Shown: positions 24,501 through 32,526 of the stretch, piece after piece
Layout: each line of letters begins with the position of its first letter
Position numbering within the stretch: the first letter of the stretch is position 1
Assembly: GCA_964544055.1 (NCBI GenBank)
Contig: CAZJAA010000035.1
Coordinates: forward strand, 1 to 32,811
Length of the DNA: 32,811 nucleotides
Direction: 5' to 3'
Source of the DNA: SIG299 sp964544055
GTDB taxonomy: Bacteria > Bacillota > Clostridia > Lachnospirales > Lachnospiraceae
Notes under the pieces: model-generated
What the model saw: the letters and a program-made list of their open reading frames with translations, nothing else
Database searches by the model: none
What the model was told of the DNA's origin: nothing
Position numbers and translations under genes: made by a program

Positions 24501-26756
24501 TACTTTAAAGATGGCCGCCTTAAGTCAATTGCTGAGTTGCAAGAAGAAGATTCTATCAAAGATAGGTATGAGCAACTAGAATTTAATAGACAGCTAAATA
24601 AAGAGACATTAGCGGCTATTGAAGAACAAATAACAGTTCTTCAAAAAAAGAATAATTTGTCGGATCAAGAAAAAACAAAGTTACAAGACTTAAGAGACGA
24701 GTATGCGGAGACCGCACAGACCGCAATGGACGAGTGGGCAGAGCTTTGGGACGTTTGGACTGATGGTTGGGACGAGATATTTGAAAAATATGAAGATTAT
24801 ATGGATTTAATTGAAAAATCTAATGATCTTCTTGAAGATCAAATTAATCTATATGAAAAAGTTCGTAAGTTTATATCTCTGTCTGGAGTAGAACTTACAT
24901 TAACTAGTGAGCTGTATGATCAACAAATTAAAAACTATCAAAAATTATCAGAAACTGCTTTAAGTGAATACCAAGCGGCTTTAGAACAATACAACAATGC
25001 ACAAACAGAGTCGGAAAGACAGGATGCGGCAAAGCGCCTCGCTGAAACTGCTCAAACCGCAATGGGGTATGTTGAGTCTACTTTTGATACTATTCTTGCT
25101 AAATTTGAGGCTGAGTTAGATGAAGTGTTTAATACATATGGTCTTGGAGATGAAAGTAGTGAAAATTGGGAGCGCGCAAAAGCAAAAGAGGATCAGTATC
25201 TTAGTGCGGCGAAGGCTCAATTAGAGTATAATAAGTTGGCTAGATCATTCCAGAAGTCTATTGAAGAGAGCGGCAGCGTTGCTGCACAGCAGAAATTGGC
25301 TAAAGTAATGCAAGAGCAGCTAAAGATCCTAAAAGAGAAGGATAAGTTAAGTCAATATGAAGTTGACAGAGCTAATGCCGTGTATGAGCTAACTCTTAAA
25401 CAAATCGCTCTTGAAGAATCTCAACGCAATGCAAGTAAAATGCAGCTTGTTAGAGACGCCAATGGCAATTTGACTTACTCTTATGTACAAGATCAGGATG
25501 CGGCCGCCGATGCGCAAGCTGAACTGGAAGAAGCAAGATACAACCTATATGAACTTGATCAGAATCAAGCTACTGAATCTGTTGATGAGGGGTACTCTTT
25601 AGCACAAGAAATAAAACAAGCTTTTATTGATGCCGCCAACGATCCTGAAAAAATGGAAATGTTACGTGAGTATTATTTTGGTGAAGCAGGATTGTGGACT
25701 GAATATCAGAGAGGTCTTAATATCACTTTGAGCAATATTCAGAAGTATGAAGAGGACTTTTCTTCTGCCTTAATTAAAGAAATTTCTGATTTAAGCAGTT
25801 TAGATACAGAAGGATTAAAAGAAAAAATTACTGAGCTTATTGGTAGTGACGGAGAAGGAGAAGATGAAGGTAGCGGCTTGCTAGGAGACCTTAGTAAGTT
25901 AAAGACTCCTATTGTAGAACTTGCTAATAGTTTGGGTGCCTTAACTGGCAATAATGGCATTTTGTCACAAACTGCGGGAAGTCTTGAGGAGTTAGAAGAG
26001 GCGGTAGGTTCATTAATAGATGAACTACTTGGTACAGAGATAAAAGATGAAAATGGTAATGTGACGAGATCTGGTGGTATAAAAGCAGCTATATCAAGCA
26101 CTACAGATAGTTTAAAATCAGTAACTAGTTCTGCAACTGGCTTAAGCGGCGCTATGAGCACTGCTGCAGATTATAACAATGCCAATACTGTTCAAAGTTA
26201 TATTGATAAAAATGGTATTGTAACCGAAAGACAGTTGAAGGAATCATCTGAAGACATGTACCTTATGTATAATAATTTAGGTAGTAGTAAAAAGAGTATT
26301 AAGTTTCGTACTCCTGTTATTGTAGAAATCCAAAAAAAACCTAAACCTGGAGGAGGAGGAGGAGGAGGATACAGTTATGTTAGCAGCTTAGACAGTGTTC
26401 CTCAATTCGATACTGGCGGCTATACTGGCGAGTGGGGTAACAGTGGCAAATTGGCCATGTTGCACGAAAAAGAGCTTGTCCTTAATGCAGATGACACTGT
26501 GAATTTATTAACTGCGGTCGAAATTATGCGGGCGCTCGGTACAACATTAGATAAGACTGGGCTTGACTTGACAAAGGCCGTGGGTAGTTTCAATGCAACC
26601 AGGATTAATAATGTTGACTCCAATGACACTATCGTAGAACAAGTCGTTCATATTGATGCGGACTTCCCCAATGTTACAGACAGAGAAGAGATCCAAGAGG
26701 CTTTCAATAACCTAATCAATCTAGCGGCTCAACGAGCAAATGAAAAATTGAAATAA
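18576..26756 (+). CDS. tape measure protein
   Basis: 2726 residues, ATG at 18576 after AAGGAGGAG. It sets tail length and is ejected with the DNA. A TP901-type tape measure domain lies at roughly 165-450 (LNDIRIVTNKSYQDMEKFAKSA, GLSDTQVKARTDVSAKAANITGQS, SIGTALKTIYARMGDL). Coiled coil dominates 550-910 and much of 1080-2500. Hydrophobic segments occur at about 925-990 and 1030-1065 (WLPLIAIVAGIIIALGAIALCVVAV), typical membrane-inserting parts. Near 2590 a run of glycines separates the body from a C-terminal block with QFDTGGYTGEWGNSGKLAMLHEKELVL, the usual tape measure ending. At about 1.5 A per residue, the tail would be near 400 nm. Many Ala runs are written GCGGCCGC. Confidence 0.95.
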   Translation: MSDKKITYKIGFNTDTSGLNQAKQALNEIKALSSQQFLKINTGNTRADLVEIKSTAQQVEYALNSAFNPKLNTVDFERFSSLLQAASLDIKTIEQRFNKAGEAGKRAFQDLASSILTSNANLEKTETFLDKIGKTLGDAFKWNMAYGTINKIQDGIKNAWKYAVSLDSSLNDIRIVTNKSYQDMEKFAKSANKAAKALGTSTIDYTKGSLIYYQQGLSDTQVKARTDVSAKAANITGQSMQEVSEQLTAVWNGFQVTSQQTELYVDKLAAVAAATASDLEELSTAMSKVASSANTMGIDIDQLTAQISTIESVTRQDAASIGTALKTIYARMGDLVNGEEDEFGVALGDVSGQMKTMGIDILDQAGNLRDLGTVIEEVAGKWDTWTKAQQQAAAIAMAGKRQYNNLFALFENWDMYESSKTTSENSAGTLQKQQDIYMESTQAHLEQLQTAAEKFKNALFDNEGFNKLIDVLTWVMNQIGDITDAVGGISTLLTGTIGVLAPLFKDKIGKGVVDFFNSLNLRKDNAQQIDFEKRIKNQFGENVSDEAVQKAAQYAKEMTRYGDLLTEDEKERYEWLIKITIELDKQKQSIEELKKASKEVLAHNEGVGSGYLGQKDLTLRTKDGKTYKNGIDEQKQELKTQRTNFLEEIKDNNIGEKGITIFNKRATQLLDSGKLSKEQEEKIHKQFDSLDITDQKTIDGALSVIDEIYQELQNSLKVIKDIKDFSAEKYNDLTKESQEDLTKNLDEEKARAIGRNYRALSGDTSPEQLLRDADEQIRVEGDGRKSKELKTAKDEFESANNKLKTVKDAKNKKNTARKELNDAKNQKKSLQDIEKAQKKLTKATKDYNEVEKENGTLRDNQGKVDKARKKLTDEMIEATEQEIDQIDSASKGFQDLSQAQENAAASGEKVNEEADKLSKSGKWKESISNITLCIGAISQLISIWFSLYNVINMWFDSSATGWKAVEKSIIGIGIPAITLFVGALKFAQAKHQEGTAAFVLAEKIKQLEVKKTSKISIAEVWKATWEVVKAAVTSIIAWLPLIAIVAGIIIALGAIALCVVAVSNASSDLDKANEKWEKQQEILSGLQDNLENVQSAYEDLLDTIEGYESALDAVEELKAGTDEWADAIVNANKQALELISNNSELAKYATTDENGLITISDEGLEMAKKAQKAIVQKAQAAVYAQQAKVNDAASEVTKQSWREKAGYENDSNDIYDTALKNYQEQGADYLYSDDFMELTKGLSSNAEKLQSLRESLQESILATEANTKANELLNVQYTKNMLANDATYNKADDQDMYAKIMTGLADDVTDKYSANTADKKFLDEQDEKEAFAGAFGIDQSNIIGINEGVIKYRDAKGAMQEISKESAAAAMNQYNALKEAGKDASEVLKLVNQISSSSALSAFSGLTNGAKYTALEDATLGSLDNMKNAALEEAKSLTDEQLELLGYTLKEYEQAIKESVEKTKKEIEDNVKTIEAFGGSGVKTSDLTAQQAKQVRAGVENASRYAGQQGVDALASLNDLSADERAIAAQAAANIDWTSVTATADFVAEMEKLGQKISVTDPRYATLINRINASQDALKACADNFDSVREQLEKIEDLTDGLSLGDIVDQEDYAAMIAMNAALKDYFVLTSKGYMLIKGSGKEVNSILKAQYSSLDGIKEHYAELNSLGTSLDEKDVSLNINAESKDLVSNIKDLGLTEDEKQLVLKQASVDVDSYNKIMSDYDNNNKFTDSQKTAIKAMASTINTIRTTAAAGGYDESQAVQDYYTSLVDSLNEVEEAFAKGKIKSEDYAKIRLYWLQEYADTYGLSTEAIEGLIKAEEDARKAGDELTVAQKQEAINAALATASFLQQKDALVEMEELLSNAAVGQEKLNSLQRIADYEQTGVEDYKKLLDTSVFGYKDYRSAMEAYESLAAKGFNNDDDLKEKWDNYIELWQKYEEAQDSAAEARIAIIDEEIQTTQDLTDLEKKRYEFSKKYFKDGRLKSIAELQEEDSIKDRYEQLEFNRQLNKETLAAIEEQITVLQKKNNLSDQEKTKLQDLRDEYAETAQTAMDEWAELWDVWTDGWDEIFEKYEDYMDLIEKSNDLLEDQINLYEKVRKFISLSGVELTLTSELYDQQIKNYQKLSETALSEYQAALEQYNNAQTESERQDAAKRLAETAQTAMGYVESTFDTILAKFEAELDEVFNTYGLGDESSENWERAKAKEDQYLSAAKAQLEYNKLARSFQKSIEESGSVAAQQKLAKVMQEQLKILKEKDKLSQYEVDRANAVYELTLKQIALEESQRNASKMQLVRDANGNLTYSYVQDQDAAADAQAELEEARYNLYELDQNQATESVDEGYSLAQEIKQAFIDAANDPEKMEMLREYYFGEAGLWTEYQRGLNITLSNIQKYEEDFSSALIKEISDLSSLDTEGLKEKITELIGSDGEGEDEGSGLLGDLSKLKTPIVELANSLGALTGNNGILSQTAGSLEELEEAVGSLIDELLGTEIKDENGNVTRSGGIKAAISSTTDSLKSVTSSATGLSGAMSTAADYNNANTVQSYIDKNGIVTERQLKESSEDMYLMYNNLGSSKKSIKFRTPVIVEIQKKPKPGGGGGGGYSYVSSLDSVPQFDTGGYTGEWGNSGKLAMLHEKELVLNADDTVNLLTAVEIMRALGTTLDKTGLDLTKAVGSFNATRINNVDSNDTIVEQVVHIDADFPNVTDREEIQEAFNNLINLAAQRANEKLK

Positions 26757-26763
26757 TACTTTA

Positions 26764-26800
26764 GGGCGGTGGCTGATCATAGCTGCCGCCTTGACTTTTT
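26764..26800 (+). terminator. terminator after the tape measure gene
   Basis: GGCGGTGGCT and AGCTGCCGCC form a 10-bp stem with two G-T wobbles around a GATCAT loop, followed by TTGACTTTTT. The T-run is interrupted, so efficiency may be partial. The same TTGACT serves as -35 of the next promoter. Confidence 0.65.
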
Positions 26801-26819
26801 GGGTGAAATTAATTAAAAT
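26791..26819 (+). promoter_or_regulatory. promoter for the receptor-binding protein gene
   Basis: TTGACT (26791-26796), 17 nt, TAAAAT (26814-26819), each 5 of 6 to consensus. It starts within the T-rich tail of the preceding terminator and is 56 nt upstream of the gene start. Confidence 0.6.
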
Positions 26820-26874
26820 AATATTGGGTATTTTAATATATTAAAAGAAGAGATAAAAGGAGGGACAAATAATA

Positions 26875-29800
26875 ATGTCTACAAAACTTGATTTATCTGC
26901 CATTTTAGATGTAATGGATATAGGTAAAGAAGATGTATTAAAACAAACTAGCGCGATGGCGGTTATTACTGGCAATATTGTGAGCGGCGGTAGTGGGTCC
27001 TGGGTCGTTAGTGTTGATAGTCAGAATGTAAAAGCGACTGCTACCCAGTCCGATATGTTTGAGGCAGGCGCCGCAGTAAAAATATTGCGTGTAACTTCGG
27101 ATAAGCAATCCTTATATCATATACTTTGCCTTTCATCTACTACTATTGAGCTGAGCTATAATAACCAAAATAAGGTGTCATATACACAAGAAGGCAATAG
27201 TGAGAGAGGTTTTACTTTTGGTATTAATGATTATAAAACACTCTTAACAGATATTGTAAAGACTGGGTGTTTTCGCCTCAAAACATCTGTAGCAAATGGT
27301 GCTGATAATACAGAAGATTATGGTTTTCATATTGACTTTAAATATGAAAAAGGAAGTGACTTGTTTCGTTATAGGACAACCTTTAATACCGATAAAATGC
27401 TTGGTCAGCCATTTAAATTTTCGCAATATGTTGATCAGGTGCTAGAAGAAGATCTTCCTAATGTTGGCGGAGATTGGCAACTAACAGAGGTACGCGTTGG
27501 GCATTTTGGTAATTTTAAGGTTAATGGCGATCCAGAGCTTAGTGCTGCAAAAAAAGAAACTCAAGGCAACATTACGCACTCTCTTGAATTAGTAGATGAG
27601 CTAAGAACGGAGGTGTTACAAACAGTAGAAGATAGGTATATTCTTAAAGCGAATATCTATAGAAATGGCATTGAATTTGCAAATGGCGAAATAAAATATT
27701 ACTGGTTTAAAGAGAACGCGGCGGTTAAGCCCAATGCTGGGAATGAACTGTATTCTGTTTATGGCGGTGAGGGGTGGCAACTATTAAACGTTGTGGGAGC
27801 CGCCGCAGAAACTATTAATGGTAGTGAAGTCTCTGTTGCATCTATCGACGCCGCCAACAATAAATATGAAGTCACCACTGCTACAGCCAATGCCTATGAG
27901 AATAAATTTAAATGTGTGGCGGTCTATGGTGAAATTAAGTGCGAGTCTGGGATAAAGACTATCCAGAACCTGACTAGAAATGGGCTGGATTTTGATCTTA
28001 AAATAAAAGTGTCTGGTAAGGAAACCGATGAAATTACTGCGGCTGATCAACCTGTTACAATTACTGCGGCTGTTTATGATCCTTCAGACACTACCATCAC
28101 AAAGATTAACTATGCGGACTGCTATAACTTTACTTGGTGGTTACGCGGTTCTCCCAATGGTGCTGTTGATACATTAGATGGTACAGGTTCTAGTATTACT
28201 ATAGGCAACGCCGCAGACAAAATTTTTGAGCGCGGTGCTGTGTGGTGTGAAGTTACCAAAAAAGATGAAATAACAGATTCTATAGCTATGCTATTGCCGC
28301 CTATAGGTAAAAGTGATGAAGTTCAAATAGTAGATAAGACAGATGTACTTGTAGAATATAAAACATACTATCATGGAGAAGATACTTTTAAACCTATTGC
28401 AGAGGTTGATAAACCAAATACTCTTAGTTTGAACGATAAATGGGATGATACTTTTACAGACATAGCTTGGACTCAAGCAAAACCTGACAATGACTATATA
28501 TACAAAGCTGTAATTCAAGTACGCGGCGGCATTGTTATTTCAGATTGGATAATATCACTGTGTTCGGTACATGGCGACACAACCGTACTGCCGCAACAAA
28601 CTGTAACTTTTAATGAATTAACTCAAAATGGTCAGAAGCGAGGATTGTATTATTGCTCAGATGATGAACAACTTTATATTAATGCAGATTATATTAATAC
28701 GGGCACCCTTCGCGTGGGCAACGCTGGTCAAGAAAAGTTTTTTGCATCTCTTAACAGCGATGAAGTAAAAATTGCGGGATTTAACGTTGATGAGAAGAGC
28801 ATCGAAAGCGGCAGTCTTAATGATGATCAAGTTAATTGCTTGAGTAATTCCTCCGATACTGGTTACGTTCATTTGGGCACAGATGGCATCCAACTAGGGG
28901 ATAAATTTGCAGTTGATAGCAATGGAAATATAATAGCTGCAGACATAAAGGCTGATCAAGTTAATACAACTGGGCTACAAGCTGAGTATATTTGTGTAAG
29001 AGAGGGTGGAACAGAAGATGGAGAGATATTGTTTTATGCAGATGGGCGAGAAAATAGGGGAGATAATAATCCTAAAGAGGTAGGCAATAGCCGCGTATAT
29101 GCAAAAGACTTATCAAGTATCAGTGCAGATATGGGAACCATAAAAGCTGGTTTAATAACTAGTTTAAAGCAGACAGAGGTAGATGATTTTTTAGAACACC
29201 ATACATTAAAATTAGGCACAAAAAGTTTTAATGTTAAAAATTACGAAACCACTTCAAAAAATTGGTTTGAATTTTCTGAAGAAGAAGGGCAAGTTATAGC
29301 AACATTAAAATGGGGGAGCGAAGATCAAGGAAGTTTTCCTTCTGTAATTAAATTTCCAGAAAAGAGTAATAATCAAAATATTTCTACAGCAAGAATTCCT
29401 TCTCATCTTGGCGATTCAAAATATATCCACAGTTGTAGAACGTTAATTTTTCCAGACACTATTACAAAGATAGAAATTAATAATGCTATGGTGCCAGATC
29501 TTGATAATTTATATATAGGTGAACAAGTACAGTCTATAGACTTTTTGAACTTTGCTGGTTTGAGAGCGAAAAACATATATTTTAATGCAAAGAATTGTAG
29601 TGATCTTGCCGAGAGATGCAGCATCTTTTGTTCTGATGATATTCAATATTTTAATGCCTCTGATTTATATATTGGAAAACAAGTTACTCGTATCCCTGGG
29701 TACTTATATAATTCTCCAATAACAGGACGTAATTGTGGATACATAAGAAGAATTATTTTTGAAAAAGATAGCCTTTGTAAAGAAATTGGTCCCAACGCTT

Positions 29801-31950
29801 TTTATGGGAATCAATTACTTATTGAATTAACATTACCTGACCAGGAAATTTTTATTGATGAATGGAGTTTTTATGGTTGCTCACATTTAATATTTTTGAA
29901 TTTTTTAAGTTCAAGTAAAGTGATATTTTCTTATACATCCCCTTTTTCCTATAAGACTATCATGGGGATAAACAAAAAAAAGGATGTTGCTTTTTATCAA
30001 AAATCTAATGGCAAAGAAACATTGGTAAATGATTTACTGAGTATCTTTACTAACTTAAAATATATAGGTCAACAACAAGAAGATGAGTTAATAAATGATC
30101 TTTATCTTGATAATGATTTTTTATTTTTTAATAGTAGTGTTTTCTCAAGACCAATATTAGCTTTATATTTAAAAAGCTATAATAAAACTGATCAAAAAGA
30201 GGATTATATTTTAGAAACGCCAAAAGAAAATTTTCTTTATGATATAGGACCTAATTTCTTATCTTCGCCATGGTGCGATATGGCTTATTCATTTGATGAG
30301 GATGAAAAACTCATACCAACACATTTGACAATAATTTTTTCTTATTGTGTTACCAGTTTATTAAGGCAAAGTTTAAATGACAGCTATAGTAAGAACGTAT
30401 TTTTTCTACGACCAGATACAGAATTACAACCTGGTTTTCTTACTAACTCGGGTCATATAGATAATTTATTTCTTCCAATGCAAGGAAAAGCTTCTGATGA
30501 ATTAGTTTTGGGTTTAAATGGTGAGGGGTTAACTAATATATATATAGATGATACTTTTCAGGAGATAAACTTATCTTCAAATAGTAATATAAATATATAT
30601 TTTTCTGGAGATGAAGAACAATGGAAAAAAATTTTGTCAGGGACCATAAGAGATACTATTATAATTAATTATTTATCTGCAGCTAAAATACAAGAGAAAA
30701 AAGCTCCTTTCATAAACTCATTTTTTATAGACAGTAGTGGCTTAAGTGGTTATTATATTTATACAGATAATTTTTATTTAGATAAAATAGGAACTTTTAT
30801 GAGTAAAAAAATACAAATAGGGGACAATTTTATTGATAATAATAATATACAATATCAGAACGGTATTTTTTCTAAAATGCAATCAGATCTAATATGTGCG
30901 AACAATTATGAATTTAAAGGTTCTGATACGAGTGCAGCGACTTGTCAGATTTTTATGCAACCACAGACGAGCCAAATAAATACAACTACAGAAATAACAG
31001 AAAAATATGAAGGCACAACTACTATAATAAATAAAGAAGGAATTATTAATATATTTGGAGTTTGGGAACCTGGAAAGGTAACAACACAAGTTATCAGAAA
31101 AAGCGGAGATACGGAAGATAAACTTATAGACCTTTTTAAAAATAGTAAACTCACAAGTGCAACAATAACCATAACCCTTACATATCGAGCTTGGGACAGA
31201 ATAAATGCAACTTGGGATGAAAGCGTTGAATTTTCGTTTAATGATACCGTTTCTGTTACCTTTCCTGAGAAAAAACAAGGTATAGCAAGTCAAACAAAGA
31301 ATGTAACTTTTGATCACGCAAAAAGTTACTTTTTTAACAACACTTTATATAATTGTAAATTTGTTAGTTATGACTTCAAGGCAACAACGACAACATATAG
31401 CGTACCCAGTATTGCTTCAATTGATTACTATGCTTTGTTAAGTAATGAGTCTCTAGGGCTTGGCTCAAAAAGCCTTCCTTTAAAAAATCTTATTGTACAA
31501 AATATAAACAATGTAGAACAAATATCCACTGCATCTCTTTCCGTTTCAGATACTACAACTCAAGCAAGCGTTGCGATTGAGTCTTCGGATGCTAATAAGA
31601 AAAACTCTATTTCTCAGTTTACCACTCAACACGACCAGTTCTTTGACTCTCTTAATCCCGTTACTTTTAAATTTAATGACGGTAAGTCAGGGCGGACGCA
31701 TATGGGTCTTATTGCGCAGGACGTCAAGGCGGCGATTGAGGACGTGGGTCTAACTACTCAAGATGTGGCGGCGTATTGTGAATGGGACGAGGGTAATGAT
31801 ACTACGTGCGGCATCCGCTATGGCGAGCTAATCCCGCTCAATATTTATGAAATCCAGCAATTAAAGCGGCGAGTGGCTGAGCAAGAAGAACTAATTACCC
31901 AGATGGCCGCAACCCTAAATCTTTTAAAAGAAAAGTTTAAAGAAGAATAA
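26875..31950 (+). CDS. large tail-tip/receptor-binding protein with LRR-like and S74 chaperone domains
   Basis: 1691 residues, ATG at 26875 after AAAGGAGGG. The N-terminal half (1-720) is a chain of beta-rich modules that include Ig-like segments (for example 370-470, QPVTITAAVYDPSD, FTWWLRG, GAVWCEVTKK) and probably anchors the fibre to the tail tip. Residues 780-1200 have BspA-type LRR features (IRRIIFEKDSLCKEIGPNAFYGN, WSFYGCSHLIFLNF), likely the receptor-binding part. The C-terminus is an S74 intramolecular chaperone: S1571-D1572, FFDSLNPVTFKF, MGLIAQDV, then a closing coiled coil (IQQLKRRVAEQEELITQMAATL). Such domains trimerise the fibre and cleave themselves before the conserved Ser. 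The middle of the gene differs sharply in composition from both ends. No separate Dit or Tal gene follows the tape measure. Confidence 0.85.
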   Translation: MSTKLDLSAILDVMDIGKEDVLKQTSAMAVITGNIVSGGSGSWVVSVDSQNVKATATQSDMFEAGAAVKILRVTSDKQSLYHILCLSSTTIELSYNNQNKVSYTQEGNSERGFTFGINDYKTLLTDIVKTGCFRLKTSVANGADNTEDYGFHIDFKYEKGSDLFRYRTTFNTDKMLGQPFKFSQYVDQVLEEDLPNVGGDWQLTEVRVGHFGNFKVNGDPELSAAKKETQGNITHSLELVDELRTEVLQTVEDRYILKANIYRNGIEFANGEIKYYWFKENAAVKPNAGNELYSVYGGEGWQLLNVVGAAAETINGSEVSVASIDAANNKYEVTTATANAYENKFKCVAVYGEIKCESGIKTIQNLTRNGLDFDLKIKVSGKETDEITAADQPVTITAAVYDPSDTTITKINYADCYNFTWWLRGSPNGAVDTLDGTGSSITIGNAADKIFERGAVWCEVTKKDEITDSIAMLLPPIGKSDEVQIVDKTDVLVEYKTYYHGEDTFKPIAEVDKPNTLSLNDKWDDTFTDIAWTQAKPDNDYIYKAVIQVRGGIVISDWIISLCSVHGDTTVLPQQTVTFNELTQNGQKRGLYYCSDDEQLYINADYINTGTLRVGNAGQEKFFASLNSDEVKIAGFNVDEKSIESGSLNDDQVNCLSNSSDTGYVHLGTDGIQLGDKFAVDSNGNIIAADIKADQVNTTGLQAEYICVREGGTEDGEILFYADGRENRGDNNPKEVGNSRVYAKDLSSISADMGTIKAGLITSLKQTEVDDFLEHHTLKLGTKSFNVKNYETTSKNWFEFSEEEGQVIATLKWGSEDQGSFPSVIKFPEKSNNQNISTARIPSHLGDSKYIHSCRTLIFPDTITKIEINNAMVPDLDNLYIGEQVQSIDFLNFAGLRAKNIYFNAKNCSDLAERCSIFCSDDIQYFNASDLYIGKQVTRIPGYLYNSPITGRNCGYIRRIIFEKDSLCKEIGPNAFYGNQLLIELTLPDQEIFIDEWSFYGCSHLIFLNFLSSSKVIFSYTSPFSYKTIMGINKKKDVAFYQKSNGKETLVNDLLSIFTNLKYIGQQQEDELINDLYLDNDFLFFNSSVFSRPILALYLKSYNKTDQKEDYILETPKENFLYDIGPNFLSSPWCDMAYSFDEDEKLIPTHLTIIFSYCVTSLLRQSLNDSYSKNVFFLRPDTELQPGFLTNSGHIDNLFLPMQGKASDELVLGLNGEGLTNIYIDDTFQEINLSSNSNINIYFSGDEEQWKKILSGTIRDTIIINYLSAAKIQEKKAPFINSFFIDSSGLSGYYIYTDNFYLDKIGTFMSKKIQIGDNFIDNNNIQYQNGIFSKMQSDLICANNYEFKGSDTSAATCQIFMQPQTSQINTTTEITEKYEGTTTIINKEGIINIFGVWEPGKVTTQVIRKSGDTEDKLIDLFKNSKLTSATITITLTYRAWDRINATWDESVEFSFNDTVSVTFPEKKQGIASQTKNVTFDHAKSYFFNNTLYNCKFVSYDFKATTTTYSVPSIASIDYYALLSNESLGLGSKSLPLKNLIVQNINNVEQISTASLSVSDTTTQASVAIESSDANKKNSISQFTTQHDQFFDSLNPVTFKFNDGKSGRTHMGLIAQDVKAAIEDVGLTTQDVAAYCEWDEGNDTTCGIRYGELIPLNIYEIQQLKRRVAEQEELITQMAATLNLLKEKFKEE

Positions 31951-31965
31951 TTCAATAAATAAAAC

Positions 31966-31999
31966 GGTCTAAGTTGATTAAATTGACTTAGACCTTTTT
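31966..31999 (+). terminator. terminator after the receptor-binding protein gene
   Basis: GGTCTAAGT (31966-31974) pairs with ACTTAGACC (31986-31994) and TTTTT follows. The descending arm contains TTGACT (31983-31988), and TATTAG lies 16 nt beyond it (32005-32010), a possible weak promoter for the next gene in the same hand-off arrangement as at 26791. Confidence 0.85.
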
Positions 32000-32042
32000 C
32001 ATATTATTAGTAGAGAAGAGTAAAAATAGAGGTATTGATAAT

Positions 32043-32504
32043 ATGATTACATTATTAGCGGGCGCGGCAGTTGAACTACTTACCGCCTTTGATATAACAA
32101 CAATTTTAATGGTTGCACTGTTGCTATTTTTTGCAGTGTTAGAAATTAGCAAGGGTATAGATTATTTTAGAAGCAAAAGGAAGAGTAAGGAGCAGGTGGA
32201 AAAGAGTCAAGAAGATCATATCCACGAACTCGAGGTGTTAGAGAATAACAATGAGAAACAAATTGAGCGGATATGCGTCGAGGTGGCGCAAATCAAAGAT
32301 AATGTGGATCTATTGCTAGAATCGGACAAAAATGACATCAAGGCATGGATCACAGAGCGATACCATTATTTTATGGCGCGCGGAGTGATAGATGATTTTT
32401 CTCTGGACTGTATTGAACGCAGATTCCAGTGTTATGAAAGAAGCGGCGGGAACAGCTATGTATCTGGGATGGTCGAAAGACTAAGAGAGCTGCCGCGCGA
32501 ATAA
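32043..32504 (+). CDS. small membrane protein, holin-like or lysis-cassette protein of unknown function
   Basis: 153 residues, ATG at 32043 after TAGAGGT. One strong transmembrane segment at about 17-35 (ITTILMVALLLFFAVLEI) is followed by a basic patch (RSKRKSK), a coiled coil (50-95) and a conserved-looking C-terminus (DKNDIKAWITERYHYFMARGVIDDFSLDCIERRF and GGNSYVSGMVERLRELP). I recall similar proteins at the end of tail clusters in Lachnospiraceae phages, often near lysis genes. One membrane span and a long cytoplasmic tail are unusual for a classic holin, so the function stays open. Confidence 0.6.
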   Translation: MITLLAGAAVELLTAFDITTILMVALLLFFAVLEISKGIDYFRSKRKSKEQVEKSQEDHIHELEVLENNNEKQIERICVEVAQIKDNVDLLLESDKNDIKAWITERYHYFMARGVIDDFSLDCIERRFQCYERSGGNSYVSGMVERLRELPRE

Positions 32505-32526
32505 AAAAAAGGAGGAAAAAGGAGAT

